From NCBI GenBank assembly GCA_963747735.1, contig CAVVGE010000001.1, forward strand, positions 372,001-436,000: DNA of 64,000 nt. The letters are read 5' to 3'. Position numbers and translations under genes: made by a program. Below the pieces are notes generated by a model, which was not told the DNA's origin, searched no databases, and saw nothing but the letters and a program-made list of their open reading frames with translations. This stretch comes from AP-15 sp963747735. GTDB taxonomy: Bacteria > Pseudomonadota > Alphaproteobacteria > ATCC43930 > CGMCC-115725. Shown in pieces: positions 54,501-63,639 of the stretch. Numbering within the stretch: position 1 is the first letter of the stretch; each line of letters opens with the position of its first letter.

Positions 54501-57500
54501 GTGCGGACCCCGCCGAGATCGGCAACCGCACGCGGCAGCGGGTCACCCGAGCGATAGCCCTCGGTCTCGGTGATATCCGCGATCTGTACCGCCGGCTCGC
54601 CGCCGAGCAGGTGCCGGTGTGCGATGGGGCTCGGCGGGTGCGGCCCTTGCCTCAGAAACTCGGCATATGGCGGCGGCGCACCGCGGACCGCCGCGGCGTG
54701 CATGCTTTGGCCGTCATAAATCCAAAGCGTGCCGATCTCGGCCTGGCAAAGGTGCAGCGCCTTTTCGAGCATGGCGTCGAACACCGGCGCGAGGTCGCCG
54801 GGCGAGGAGTTGATAACCTGCAATACCTCGGCGGTGGCGGTCTGCTGCTCCAGCGCCTCGCGCGTCTCGCCGAGCAGCCGCGCGTTCTCCATCGCAATGA
54901 CCGCCTGCGCCGCGAAATTCTGCAACAACGCGATCTGCTTGTCCGTGAACGGCCGCACCTCCTGGCGGTAAAACCACATGGACCCAAGCAGGACGTCGTC
55001 CTTGCGGAGGGGAAGTTCGAGGCCGGTCCGCGCACCCGCGATCTCGACTAAGGCACGCGGGTGCGACGCAAGCGACGCGCGCACGTCCTCCGCTGCCATA
55101 TCGGGTATGTGCAGCAACGCCTCGCCGCGCAGGAAACGCGCATAGGGGCCGTCGCCCTCATGCCGCGGCGCAAACGGCCTCGCGAATAGCTCGACCAGCT
55201 CCGGCGGGAATCCGCGCGTCGACACCGCGCGGACGTGTTCCCCGTCGTACGACATCAATGCGCCGAACGCCGCGCCGGAGAGGGCCAGCGCCTTCTCCAG
55301 CATAGCGTCGAACACCGGCGTGAGATCACCGGGCGACGAATTGATGACCTGCAATACCTCGGCGGTCGCGGTCTGCTGCTCCAGCGCCTCTCGCGTCTCG
55401 CCGAGGAGCCGCGCGTTTTCCATCGCGATGACCGCCTGCGCCGCAAAGTTCTGCAGCAATGCGATCTGCTTGTCGGTAAAGGGACGCACCTCTTGGCGAT
55501 AAACGTTGATCATGCCGAGCAGCGTTTCGTGTCTGCGCAGCGCAACAGATAGGGACGCGCGCACGCCGCTGCTGTCGACAAGCCCGCGAAACACGGGATC
55601 GTCTTGGTAGGCATCCTCTTCGCGCCGGTCGGCCAGATGAACGAGGCGCTCGCCACGCGCGATCCGGTCGGCCGCGCTGCCGGGGATCGGGCGGACCGGA
55701 CTGTGCTCCTGCAGCCATTCGATAAAACCGGAATCCCCGCGAGCCGCGACGGCATGGAGCTGCTCGCCGTCGAATCGCCACACGTGGCCGTGGCTCGCTT
55801 CGCACAGCCGCATCGCCTTTCCCAGCATCGCGTCGAACACCGGCGCGAGCTCGCCGGGCGATGAGTTGATGACCTGCAGCACCTCGGCGGTCGCGGTCTG
55901 CTGCTCCAGCGCCTCGCGCGTCTCGGTCAACAGCCGCGCGTTCTCCATCGCGATCACCGCCTGCGCCGCGAAATTCTGCAAGAGCGCGATCTGCTTCTCT
56001 GTGAACGGCCGGACCTCCTGGCGAACGGCGACAATTTGACCGAGAAGGACCTCATCTTTGCGGAGAGCGACAAACAGCAGGGTACGGCTGCCAAGTTCGA
56101 CAGCGAGCCGCACATCCTCCGACTGATCAATCTGCGTCAGATCGGCAATCTGGATGAAACTGGCTCCGTCCAGCAATTGCCACATCGGATTATTGGGGCC
56201 GGGGCGGAAGCCCTGTCGCAGGCGGTCGGCGAGCGGCTCGGGCAAACCCCGCACCGCGACCGCACGGAATTGCCGGCCGTCATAAATTTGCAGACTGCCA
56301 TGAGCAATCCCGCACAACACCATCGCTTTGTCCAGCATTGCATCAAAAACGGGCGCGAGATCGCCGGGCGAGCTGTTGATGACCTGCAGCACCTCGGCAG
56401 TGGCGGTCTGCTGCTCCAACGCCTCGCGCGTCTCGGTGATGAGCCGAGCGTTCTCCATCGCGATCACCGCTTGCGCGGCGAAATTCTGGAGGAGCGCGAT
56501 CTGCTTGTCGGAGAACGGCCGCACCTCCTTTCGCTGGGCGCTGATATAGCCGAACACCGCGCCGTCCTTACGCAATGGCACGAACAGCGCGCTGCGAATG
56601 CCGGCGATCTCGACAGCCGCGCGCCGCATCGGGTCGTCCTCGCTCGACGCAGGCGATGTCACGGCGTCGCTTTGAACAAAGGGTTCGCCGCTCCGCAGCC
56701 GGCTGAAGGGCGGGATCGGCGAGAACCCGCCCCGCGCCAGCGCCTCGTATCGCTGCGGGTATCCTCTGGTGGCGATCGCGCGCAGCCGGTCGCCGTCCCA
56801 AACCACCAGCGAGCCCAGCGGTGCGCCGCAAAGACTGTGCGCCTTCTCCAATATCGCCTCGAACACCGGGGCGAGATCGCCGGGCGAGGAGTTGATGACC
56901 TGCAATACCTCGGCGGTCGCGGTCTGCTGCTCCAGCGCCTCGCGCGTCTCGGTTATGAGCCGCGCGTTCTCGATCGCGATCACCGCCTGCGCGGCGAAGC
57001 TCTGGAGGAGTGCAATTTGCTTCTCGGCGAACGGCCGCACCTCCTGCCGGTAAATACTGAAAACCCCGAGCAAGGCTTGATCTTTGCGCAGCGGCACGGC
57101 CAGCAAGCTGCGGACCCCGCCGAGGTCGGCAACCGCACGCGGTAGCGGGTCACCCGAGCGATAGCCCTCGGTCTCGGTGATATCCGCGAAATGTACCGCG
57201 GGCTCGCCGGCCAGCAGGTGCCGATGTGCGATCGGGCTCGGCGAGTGCGGCCCTTGGCTCAGGAACTCGGCATATGGCGGTGGCGCACCGCGGACCGCCG
57301 AGGCGTGCATGCTTTGGCCGTCATAAATCCAAAGGGTGCCGATCTCGGCCTGGCAAAGGTGCAGCGCCTTTTCGAGCATCGCGTCGAACACCGGGCCGAG
57401 ATCACCGGGCGACGAATTGATGACCTGCAAGACCTCGGCGGTCGCGGTCTGCTGCTCCAGCGCCTCGCGCGTCTCGGTTATGAGCCGCGCGTTCTCGATC

Positions 57501-58078
57501 GCGATCACCGCCTGCGCGGCGAAGCTCTGCAGTAGCGCGATCTCTCTGTCGGTGAACGGGCGCACCTCCTGGCGGTAGACGGTCAATATGCCGCGCAGCA
57601 CGTCTTCGTGGCGCAGCGCCACGCTCAACAGGCTGCGGGCGCCGCCGATGTCGGCGCCGCTGCGCGCGGCTTCGTGGCCGCTGCGGTAGAGGCCGGTATC
57701 CCTGAGATCGGCGATGTTGACGACACCTTCGCCGCCGACGATCCGCGGCCAGGTGACGCCAAAGGATGGCGGCATGGGTCCGCGGGCCTGCTGCTCGGCG
57801 ACAAAGGGCGCGTCGCCGTGAGCCGCCACCCAGCGAAAGCGCTCGCCGTCATAGGTCGCGATCTGGCCGCAGGCGGCCTCGCACAGCCGCGTCGCCTTTT
57901 CCAGGATCGCGTCGAAGACCGGGGCGAGGTTGCCGGGCGACGAATTGATGATTTGCAGCACCTCGGCGATGGCGGCCTCGCGCGCCAGTGCCTCGTCGCG
58001 TTCGCGGCGCAGCTCGGCGATCGCGAGCCACGGGTCGGCAGAGGGGTCGGCGGCAGCGTCCGGACCGATGGCGCTCAT
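51515..58078 (-). CDS. Giant histidine kinase with 11 tandem GAF domains
   Basis: A 2187-residue protein with no frame break. After a 50-residue helical N-terminus, eleven GAF modules of 165-182 residues follow (starts near residues 52, 228, 403, 575, 745, 922, 1098, 1273, 1444, 1614 and 1800). A linker of the form LTETREALEQQTATAEVLQ and INSSPGDLAPVFDAMLEKA separates most modules, and FAAQAVIAMENARLL ends each domain. Residues about 1955-2187 are a HisKA/HATPase core (SHELRTPLNAILGYAELLVD, GGTGLGLAISKRM). No transmembrane helix is seen, so it is cytoplasmic. Its ATG overlaps the stop of the preceding GAF kinase. Ligands are unknown; GAF domains commonly bind cyclic nucleotides, haem or other small molecules. 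Confidence 0.93.
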   Translation of the reverse strand: MSAIGPDAAADPSADPWLAIAELRRERDEALAREAAIAEVLQIINSSPGNLAPVFDAILEKATRLCEAACGQIATYDGERFRWVAAHGDAPFVAEQQARGPMPPSFGVTWPRIVGGEGVVNIADLRDTGLYRSGHEAARSGADIGGARSLLSVALRHEDVLRGILTVYRQEVRPFTDREIALLQSFAAQAVIAIENARLITETREALEQQTATAEVLQVINSSPGDLGPVFDAMLEKALHLCQAEIGTLWIYDGQSMHASAVRGAPPPYAEFLSQGPHSPSPIAHRHLLAGEPAVHFADITETEGYRSGDPLPRAVADLGGVRSLLAVPLRKDQALLGVFSIYRQEVRPFAEKQIALLQSFAAQAVIAIENARLITETREALEQQTATAEVLQVINSSPGDLAPVFEAILEKAHSLCGAPLGSLVVWDGDRLRAIATRGYPQRYEALARGGFSPIPPFSRLRSGEPFVQSDAVTSPASSEDDPMRRAAVEIAGIRSALFVPLRKDGAVFGYISAQRKEVRPFSDKQIALLQNFAAQAVIAMENARLITETREALEQQTATAEVLQVINSSPGDLAPVFDAMLDKAMVLCGIAHGSLQIYDGRQFRAVAVRGLPEPLADRLRQGFRPGPNNPMWQLLDGASFIQIADLTQIDQSEDVRLAVELGSRTLLFVALRKDEVLLGQIVAVRQEVRPFTEKQIALLQNFAAQAVIAMENARLLTETREALEQQTATAEVLQVINSSPGELAPVFDAMLGKAMRLCEASHGHVWRFDGEQLHAVAARGDSGFIEWLQEHSPVRPIPGSAADRIARGERLVHLADRREEDAYQDDPVFRGLVDSSGVRASLSVALRRHETLLGMINVYRQEVRPFTDKQIALLQNFAAQAVIAMENARLLGETREALEQQTATAEVLQVINSSPGDLTPVFDAMLEKALALSGAAFGALMSYDGEHVRAVSTRGFPPELVELFARPFAPRHEGDGPYARFLRGEALLHIPDMAAEDVRASLASHPRALVEIAGARTGLELPLRKDDVLLGSMWFYRQEVRPFTDKQIALLQNFAAQAVIAMENARLLGETREALEQQTATAEVLQVINSSPGDLAPVFDAMLEKALHLCQAEIGTLWIYDGQSMHAAAVRGAPPPYAEFLRQGPHPPSPIAHRHLLGGEPAVQIADITETEGYRSGDPLPRAVADLGGVRTLLAVPLRKDQALLGVFSIYRQEVRPFAEKQIALLQNFAAQAVIAIENARLITETREALEQQTATAEVLQVINSSPGDLAPVFDAILEKAHSLCAVARGSLELYDGENFWAVATRGLPENFAGELREGYPASHNSATQPLIEGQPFTHILNVTEREFPFSRQGVDAVGPRTLLCVPLRRDGNLLGMIASAREEVRPFSDKQIALLQNFAAQAVIAMENARLLTETREALERQTATAEVLQVINSSPGDLAPVFDAILEKAHSLCGVAYGSLHIYDGERFHAAATHNLPEEFVALLRQGFRGADNPVSRPLLDGARLVHIPDLAEIEDPTAQAAVELGGIRTALFLPLRRDDALLGMIVSARPEVRLFADREIALLQNFSAQAVIAMENARLLTETREALEQQTATAEVLQVINSSPGDLAPVFDAMLEKAMRLCEAHIGFFMRYEGQKYAFAAGRGLKPEFAEYLARMDQPGPDEANSRVAEGAPYFHVVDMKDDEPYSLGSPFRRATVDLGGGRTGLGVPYARGQGAARYFQSFRVGCEPFSDKQIALVTTFADQAVIAMENARLLNELRERTAELGRSVDELTLLREIGQAVSSTLDLRSVLATILTRSVALTGADAGAVFRYNRAERSFRLVEAAGLEERFAGAMRDVNVAEAETAMSEAAARRAPIQLADLAQRPTTPLVEASLAAGLRSALIVPLVGPERILGALVLQRRAAGEFPAETVRLMQTLASQSVLAIQNARLFREIAEKSEQLALASEHKSQFLANMSHELRTPLNAILGYAELLVDGIYGALPEKAQGVLERVQNNGKHLLALINDVLDLAKIEAGQLALSIEDYSLPELVKTVVVATEPLAAAKGLKFTATVAEPMPRGHGDARRLAQVLLNLVGNAIKFTDAGEVEIRAVIETGQFVLTVRDTGPGIADADQDRIFGEFQQIDNADTRKKGGTGLGLAISKRMVEMQGGLISVESRLGAGSTFRVVLPVEVEPALEAAAE

Positions 58079-61000
58079 GGCGGCGCCTCCCGCCGCGGCA
58101 GGCGGATCGTGAACTCGGTGAAGCGGCCGGGCTCGCTCTCGACCGAAATCGCCCCGCCATGACCTTGGGTGACGATGTCGTAGCTGATCGAGAGGCCGAG
58201 CCCGGTGCCCTCGCCGGTGGGCTTGGTCGTGAAGAACGGCTGGAACAGCTTCTCGCGCAATTCGGGCGGAATGCCGGCGCCGTTGTCGCGCACCCGGATT
58301 TCGACGGCGTCGCCCAAGTCGCGCGTCTTGACGCCGAGCACCGGGCGGAACCCGTCTCCCGTCTCGCGGGCGCGCTGGGAGGCGGCGTAAAAGCCGTTGC
58401 CGAAGAGGTTCAAAAACACCCGCGTCAGGTCCTGCGGCACGATCTCGATCGGCTCCAAGCCCGGCTCGAACGCGCGTTCCATCGCGATGTTGAACTCCTG
58501 GTCCTGGGCGCGCGCGCCGTGATAGGCGAGGTTCAGCGCCTCCTCGACGAGCGCGTTCAAATCGGTGCGCTGGCGCTCGCCGCTCGAGCCGCGCGAGTGT
58601 GCGAGCATGCTGGTGACGATGCCGTCGGCGCGGCGGCCGTGCTCGGCGATCTTGCCGAGATTGCCGGAGAGTGTGGTGACGAGCTCGTCGATGTCGGCGC
58701 GCATATCGGCGCCGAGCGATGCCATTGCGGGGGCCGCCGCCTCCTTCAATTCGTCGAGCAACTCGACCGACAGACCGGCAAAGTTGTTGACGAAATTCAG
58801 CGGATTCTTGATCTCGTGCGCGATCCCGGCGGTGAGCTGGCCGAGTGCCACCATCTTTTGCGCTTGCACCAGGCTCGCCTGCGCCGCCCGCAATTCGCGC
58901 AATGCCCTCTCGGCCGCGTCCCGCGCCGCCCGGATTTCCTCCTCCGCGCGCTTTCGCTCGGTGATGTCGTTGTAGATCATCACAAACCCGCCCCCCGGCA
59001 CTGGGTTGTGCCGCACCTCGATCACGCGCCCGTCGGGCCGCGTCCGCTCGGTCGTCGAGTGGCTGGCGGCGTTCACGGTGAAGCGCTGCAATTCCGCTTC
59101 GGGATCGACCGCACCGAACTCGCCGCGCCCGGCCAGAAAGCGGACGTAGTCGGCGTAGGTCCGGGGCTCGGCGAGAAACCAGTCCGGCAGGTCGAGGATC
59201 TCGACCAAATTCGGGTTCCAGGCAGCGAGCCGCAGCTCCTCGTCGAACCTGACGACGCCGTCCGCCATATTGTCGAAGGTGACGCGCAGCACCGCCTGCT
59301 GCTGCGCGAGCTCGTCGGTACGGTCGCGCAGCTCGTTCAAGAGCCGCGCGTTCTCGATCGCGATCACCGCCTGGTCGGCAAACGTGCGCACCAATTCGAT
59401 TTGCCGCTCGGCGAACGGCTCGACCCGTTGGCGGGCAAGGTAGATGACGCCGATCGGCTCGCCTTCGCGCAGCAGCGGCACGCCAAGCCCGGTGCGCATC
59501 TTGCCGATGGTGATCACCTCGGGCAGGGCGTATTCGGGATCGGCAGCGAGATCGGCAATTTGGACCGCGTCGCGCGCGAGCAAAGTCCGGCCCACCATGC
59601 TGCCGCGTTCGGGCTCGAACACCAGGCGCCGCACACCCGCGTCCCACTCCGGCGAAAACGCAAACGTCGAGGCCACCCGGTAAACATCGCCGTCGCGCCT
59701 GGCAATGTGCCCCATCTCGGCGTCGCATAGCCGGGCAGCGGTCTCGACGAGCGTGTCGAGCACCGGCTGCAAATCGAAGGTCGAACGGCTGATGACTTTC
59801 AGCACGTCGCTGATCGCGGTCTGGTATTCCAGCGATTCTTCGAGGTCGCGGGTGCGGGCCTGCAATTCGCCGAGCAGCCGCGCGTTTTCCATCGCGATGA
59901 CCGCCTGCGCGGCGAAATTTTTGATAAGCGCAACCTGCTTGTCCGAAAATGGTCGCACCTGCCGCCGGTAGATCGAGAACGCGCCGAGAAGGTCGTTGTC
60001 TTTTCGCAAGGAGACTACAAGGAAGCTGCGCGCCCCGGCCAACTCCACCAGTCGTGATCGCTGCGGGTCTTTCGTCGTATAGAGCTCTTCCATTGAGATG
60101 TCCGCGATGTGGACCAGGTGCTCGCCACGCGCAATCCGATGATGCGCGGTTCCGGGGCCGGCCCGGCGCTTCTCACTCAGGAACTCCGCATATTCTGGCG
60201 GCACCTGCCGCAGTGCCACGGTTTCCCAAACGCCTCCGTCATAAGTATCCATAAAGCCGAAGGCGGCGTCGCACAGGTGCAGCGCCTTTTCCAGCACCGT
60301 GTTGAATACCGGTGTGAGATCGCCGGGCGCGGCGTTGATGACCCGGAGCACTTCGGCGGTCGCGGTCTGTTGTTCCAAGGCCTCGCGCGTCTCGGTCAGG
60401 AGCCGCGCGTTCTCCATCGCGATGACCGCCTGCGCGGCAAAGTTCTGCAACAGCGCAATCTGCTTGTCGGTGAACGGGCGCACCTCCTTGCGGACGGCGA
60501 CGATCCGACCCAGCAGCAAATCGTCTTTGCGCAGCGCCACGGCCAGAAAGGTGCCGACGCCTACGCGCGCCACCGCGTCTCTAGCGGTCTGGTCATCGAC
60601 CTGCGCGAGATCATGGACATGGACGTAGCGTTCGCCATTGACCAGCGACCAAACCGGGTCGTTCGGTTGCGGCTCGTACCCTCGCCGAACCAGATCATCA
60701 AATTCCTTTGTGAGACCGCGCGTCGCCACCGCGCGGACGTGCACGCCATCCCACATTTCCAGCGCGCCGATAGCGACCCCGCAAAGGCTGTGCGCCTTTT
60801 CCAGCATCGCATCGAACACCGGGGCGAGATCGCCCGGCGAGGCGTTGATGACCCCGAGCACCTCGGCGGTCGCGGTCTGCTGTTCCAAGGCCTCGCGCGT
60901 CTCGGTCAACAGCCGCGCGTTCTCCATCGCGATCACTGCCTGCGCCGCGAAGTTCTGGAGGAGCGCAATTTGCTTCTCGGCGAATGGCCGCACCTCCTGG

Positions 61001-62037
61001 CGGTAGATGCTGAAAACCCCGAGCAAGGCCCCATCTTTGCGCAACGGCACGGCCAGCAAGGTGCGCACCCCGCCGAGATCGGCAACCGCACGCGGCAGCG
61101 GGTCACCCGAGCGGTAGCCCTCGGTCTCGGTGATATCCGCGATATGTACCGCCGGCTCGCCGCCTAGCAGTTGCCGGTGCGCGATCGGGCTCGGCGGGTG
61201 CAGCCCTTGGCTCAGGAACTCGGCATATGGCGGCGGCGCACCGCGGACCGCCGCGGCGTGCATGCTTTGGCCGTCATAAATCCAAAGGGTGCCGATCTCG
61301 GCCTGGCAAAGGTGCAGCGCCTTTTCGAGCATCGCGTCGAATACCGGAGCGAGGTCGCCGGGCGAGGAGTTGATGACCTGCAATACCTCGGCGGTCGCGG
61401 TCTGCTGCGCCAACGCCTCCCGCGTCTCGCCGAGGAGCCGGGTGTTTTCGAGGGCGATTGCGGCCTGGTCGGCGAAGGTCTGGAGGATCGCGATCTCGGC
61501 ATCGGCGACGGGCCGGACCTCGCGCCGGCCGCAGCCGATGACCCCGATCGGCCGGCCCTCGCGCAGGATCGGGACGCCGAGAAACGAGCGATATTGGATG
61601 ACGCTTTGCAAGACCTCGCGGGTTCGGGGGTCGTAATCGGGCTCGGCCAGCACATCGGCGAATTGCACCGGGTTGCCGTCGAGAAAGCTGCGGCCCATCG
61701 CAAAGTCGCGCGCCGGCGGGCGCGGGAAGAGGCGGTGAAACGCCGAACTTTCTTCGGGCGAAAGGTTGTTGATCGCGACGAGGTGCAGGAGCCCGTTCTC
61801 GAACCGCGCCACCGCGGTGAACTCGGCACGGCAAAGGCGCGTCGCGCTTTCGACGATCGCCTCGAACACCGGGCGCATATCGCCCGGCGAGCGCGAAATC
61901 GCCTCGAAAACGGCATTCGCCGCCTGTTGGCGTTCGCGCGCCTCTTTAAGCTCCGCGGCGCGGGCGTCCAGCCTTCGGGAAAGCTCGGCATTGGCTTTTT
62001 CGAGCTCGGCTACCCGGTCGTCGATCGTCGCAGGCAT
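58075..62037 (-). CDS. Histidine kinase with 5 GAF domains and a PAS domain
   Basis: A 1320-residue cytoplasmic kinase: coiled coil (1-54), five GAF modules (starts near 55, 230, 405, 575 and 757), a PAS domain (about 917-1040; NMADGVVRFDEELRLAAWNP, VMIYNDITERKRAEEE), HisKA with the phospho-His in GIAHEIKNPLNFVNNFAGLS, and HATPase (VRDNGAGIPPELREKLFQPF, GEGTGLGLSISYDIV). The kinase core is of the NtrB-like AHEIKNPL subclass and not of the SHELRTPL subclass in its partner. The start at 62037 begins the coiled coil; a longer frame to 62157 lacks any homologous content. It is translated together with the 11-GAF kinase (ATGA overlap). Confidence 0.92.
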   Translation of the reverse strand: MPATIDDRVAELEKANAELSRRLDARAAELKEARERQQAANAVFEAISRSPGDMRPVFEAIVESATRLCRAEFTAVARFENGLLHLVAINNLSPEESSAFHRLFPRPPARDFAMGRSFLDGNPVQFADVLAEPDYDPRTREVLQSVIQYRSFLGVPILREGRPIGVIGCGRREVRPVADAEIAILQTFADQAAIALENTRLLGETREALAQQTATAEVLQVINSSPGDLAPVFDAMLEKALHLCQAEIGTLWIYDGQSMHAAAVRGAPPPYAEFLSQGLHPPSPIAHRQLLGGEPAVHIADITETEGYRSGDPLPRAVADLGGVRTLLAVPLRKDGALLGVFSIYRQEVRPFAEKQIALLQNFAAQAVIAMENARLLTETREALEQQTATAEVLGVINASPGDLAPVFDAMLEKAHSLCGVAIGALEMWDGVHVRAVATRGLTKEFDDLVRRGYEPQPNDPVWSLVNGERYVHVHDLAQVDDQTARDAVARVGVGTFLAVALRKDDLLLGRIVAVRKEVRPFTDKQIALLQNFAAQAVIAMENARLLTETREALEQQTATAEVLRVINAAPGDLTPVFNTVLEKALHLCDAAFGFMDTYDGGVWETVALRQVPPEYAEFLSEKRRAGPGTAHHRIARGEHLVHIADISMEELYTTKDPQRSRLVELAGARSFLVVSLRKDNDLLGAFSIYRRQVRPFSDKQVALIKNFAAQAVIAMENARLLGELQARTRDLEESLEYQTAISDVLKVISRSTFDLQPVLDTLVETAARLCDAEMGHIARRDGDVYRVASTFAFSPEWDAGVRRLVFEPERGSMVGRTLLARDAVQIADLAADPEYALPEVITIGKMRTGLGVPLLREGEPIGVIYLARQRVEPFAERQIELVRTFADQAVIAIENARLLNELRDRTDELAQQQAVLRVTFDNMADGVVRFDEELRLAAWNPNLVEILDLPDWFLAEPRTYADYVRFLAGRGEFGAVDPEAELQRFTVNAASHSTTERTRPDGRVIEVRHNPVPGGGFVMIYNDITERKRAEEEIRAARDAAERALRELRAAQASLVQAQKMVALGQLTAGIAHEIKNPLNFVNNFAGLSVELLDELKEAAAPAMASLGADMRADIDELVTTLSGNLGKIAEHGRRADGIVTSMLAHSRGSSGERQRTDLNALVEEALNLAYHGARAQDQEFNIAMERAFEPGLEPIEIVPQDLTRVFLNLFGNGFYAASQRARETGDGFRPVLGVKTRDLGDAVEIRVRDNGAGIPPELREKLFQPFFTTKPTGEGTGLGLSISYDIVTQGHGGAISVESEPGRFTEFTIRLPRREAPP

Positions 62038-62274
62038 GCGCGCACCGCATTTCCGCTGAGCACGGATGCGCCAGCTTACACGAAGCTGTCGTTTTTTGCA
62101 CTCGGCCCGGTTATCGAGCCGGCTGCCCCAGGCGCTTGCGTCTACGCTGCGCACCACCCGCCAATGGCGCGAGCCCCGTCCGCCGCCAGAGCTGGTCTCA
62201 TTCCCTGGCGACGGGCGCTTCTCGCCAAACCTCGCCGAGGGGCCGGCAGCCGCGCAGGCGAGGGCCGATCGGCG

Positions 62275-63423
62275 TCAATGCGACGGAAGGGTGTGCGCGA
62301 GCCAGCTGGTGATGACGCCGGCGACCTGCAGATTGTTTTTTTCCAGCATGACCATATGGGCGTTGCCGTGGATGCCGTGATCGCCGAGCTGGAAGTCGGT
62401 CACCTTGACCCCGGCCTGCGCCAGGTACTTCGCGGTGCAGTGGTCGTAGGCCGCGTGATAGGACGATTCGGTGGTGATGACGATGACCGGGATGTCGGCC
62501 AGATTGACGAGCCGGCGTGCCGGCGCCTGCTGCTCGATGCAGCGGACCAGGTTTGGGCCGTCGGGCTCGGCCTGCTGCTCGGTCTTCAGCTCGCTCGGGT
62601 CTTTCACCGGCGGGTCGTAGGCGATCGGGATGTCGGTGACGCCCCAGGCGCGCTCCTTGTTGTTGTTGAGGACCGCATTCTGGAACGGCGGCCCGCCCGG
62701 CTCGACCGCGACGACGGCCTTGACCAGCTTTGGCCGGGCGTCGGCGATCAGCCAGCCGAACGGCCCCGATTGCGAGTGGGTCAGGATGATCGCCGGGCCG
62801 ATGCGGTCGAGCAATGCTGCCACAGCATGCTGGTTGCGGCTCTGGGTCTCGGTGGCGCTGGCGACATACGGCACCTGCGTCGCATAGAAAGCATCGAAAA
62901 CCGGGTCGCCGATACGCCCGCTGCCCGGCCATTGCGTATGCAATTTGGCCTGCGGCCATAGATTGAAGTCTTGCGGCGCGGTAAAGCGGGATTCGATCGC
63001 CTCGGCGCTGAAGGTGGCGAGCTTGCCGTCGATATCGGGCAGCCAGGGCGAGCGGCCGCGGGCCGGCTGGTCGATCATATAGACGGTGTAGCCCTGCCCG
63101 ACAAAATAATCCGCCCAGCCGGGCCTGCCGTCGGGCGTGCCCATCCAGTTGGTAGCGGTCTGCGCCGCACCGTGGATCAGCACCAGTGGATAGCGCTGGC
63201 GCGGGTGGCGCGGGGTCAAGACCTCGACATAGATCTGGCCGTGCATCAATCGCTTGCCGGGCTCGCCGACATAGGACCCGCCGACATAGAAATAGCCGCG
63301 CCCGGCGATCGCCGACTGGTCATGGACCGGCGCCGCTTTGGTCGCGGGGCCGGCCGCCCCTGCGGTTGTGCTGATCATCGCCGCCAGCAGCAAGCCGGCG
63401 GTCGCAGCAATAGGGTGGCGCAT
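62275..63423 (-). CDS. Secreted alpha/beta hydrolase
   Basis: A 382-residue exported esterase-like enzyme. A signal peptide (MRHPIAATAGLLLAAMISTT, cleavage after AGA) is followed by the oxyanion loop LVLIHGAAQTATNWMGTPDG, the nucleophile elbow LTHSQSGPFGWL (GxSxG-like with HSQSG), an acid in the region IPVIVITTESSYHAAYDHCT, and a C-terminal His in LGDHGIHGNAHMVMLEK. The family acts on esters or amides of unknown nature. Gaps on both sides (62038-62274, 63424-63639) have no gene. The gene is divergent from the CMD-like gene at 63640. Confidence 0.87.
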   Translation of the reverse strand: MRHPIAATAGLLLAAMISTTAGAAGPATKAAPVHDQSAIAGRGYFYVGGSYVGEPGKRLMHGQIYVEVLTPRHPRQRYPLVLIHGAAQTATNWMGTPDGRPGWADYFVGQGYTVYMIDQPARGRSPWLPDIDGKLATFSAEAIESRFTAPQDFNLWPQAKLHTQWPGSGRIGDPVFDAFYATQVPYVASATETQSRNQHAVAALLDRIGPAIILTHSQSGPFGWLIADARPKLVKAVVAVEPGGPPFQNAVLNNNKERAWGVTDIPIAYDPPVKDPSELKTEQQAEPDGPNLVRCIEQQAPARRLVNLADIPVIVITTESSYHAAYDHCTAKYLAQAGVKVTDFQLGDHGIHGNAHMVMLEKNNLQVAGVITSWLAHTLPSH

Positions 63424-63639
63424 CGTTCCTCCTCGATCTCGGCTGTATTCTTAGGGACCGCCGGTGACAGCGGCGGTCCGGACGATACTGCCAGGTAGAG
63501 CGAAATGGCGATGCCATTCTACCGCCGCGATGCCGCCGCGATGCCGTCGCGCCGGGCAATCGATCGCAGTAGCGACGCGCCCGCGGCTTGCGCAAGAGGG
63601 GCGCCACACGCATGTTGGCGGCCGAACCATCAGGAGAGC

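Noticed and set aside
51515..58078. Assigning cyclic-nucleotide binding to specific GAF domains
   Set aside because: The NKFDE-type motif is not clearly present in any module by eye, so no ligand is claimed.
53240..61380. CRISPR-like or satellite periodicity of about 520 bases
   Set aside because: The regular spacing comes from the conserved inter-GAF linkers inside coding sequence; there are no spacers of CRISPR size.
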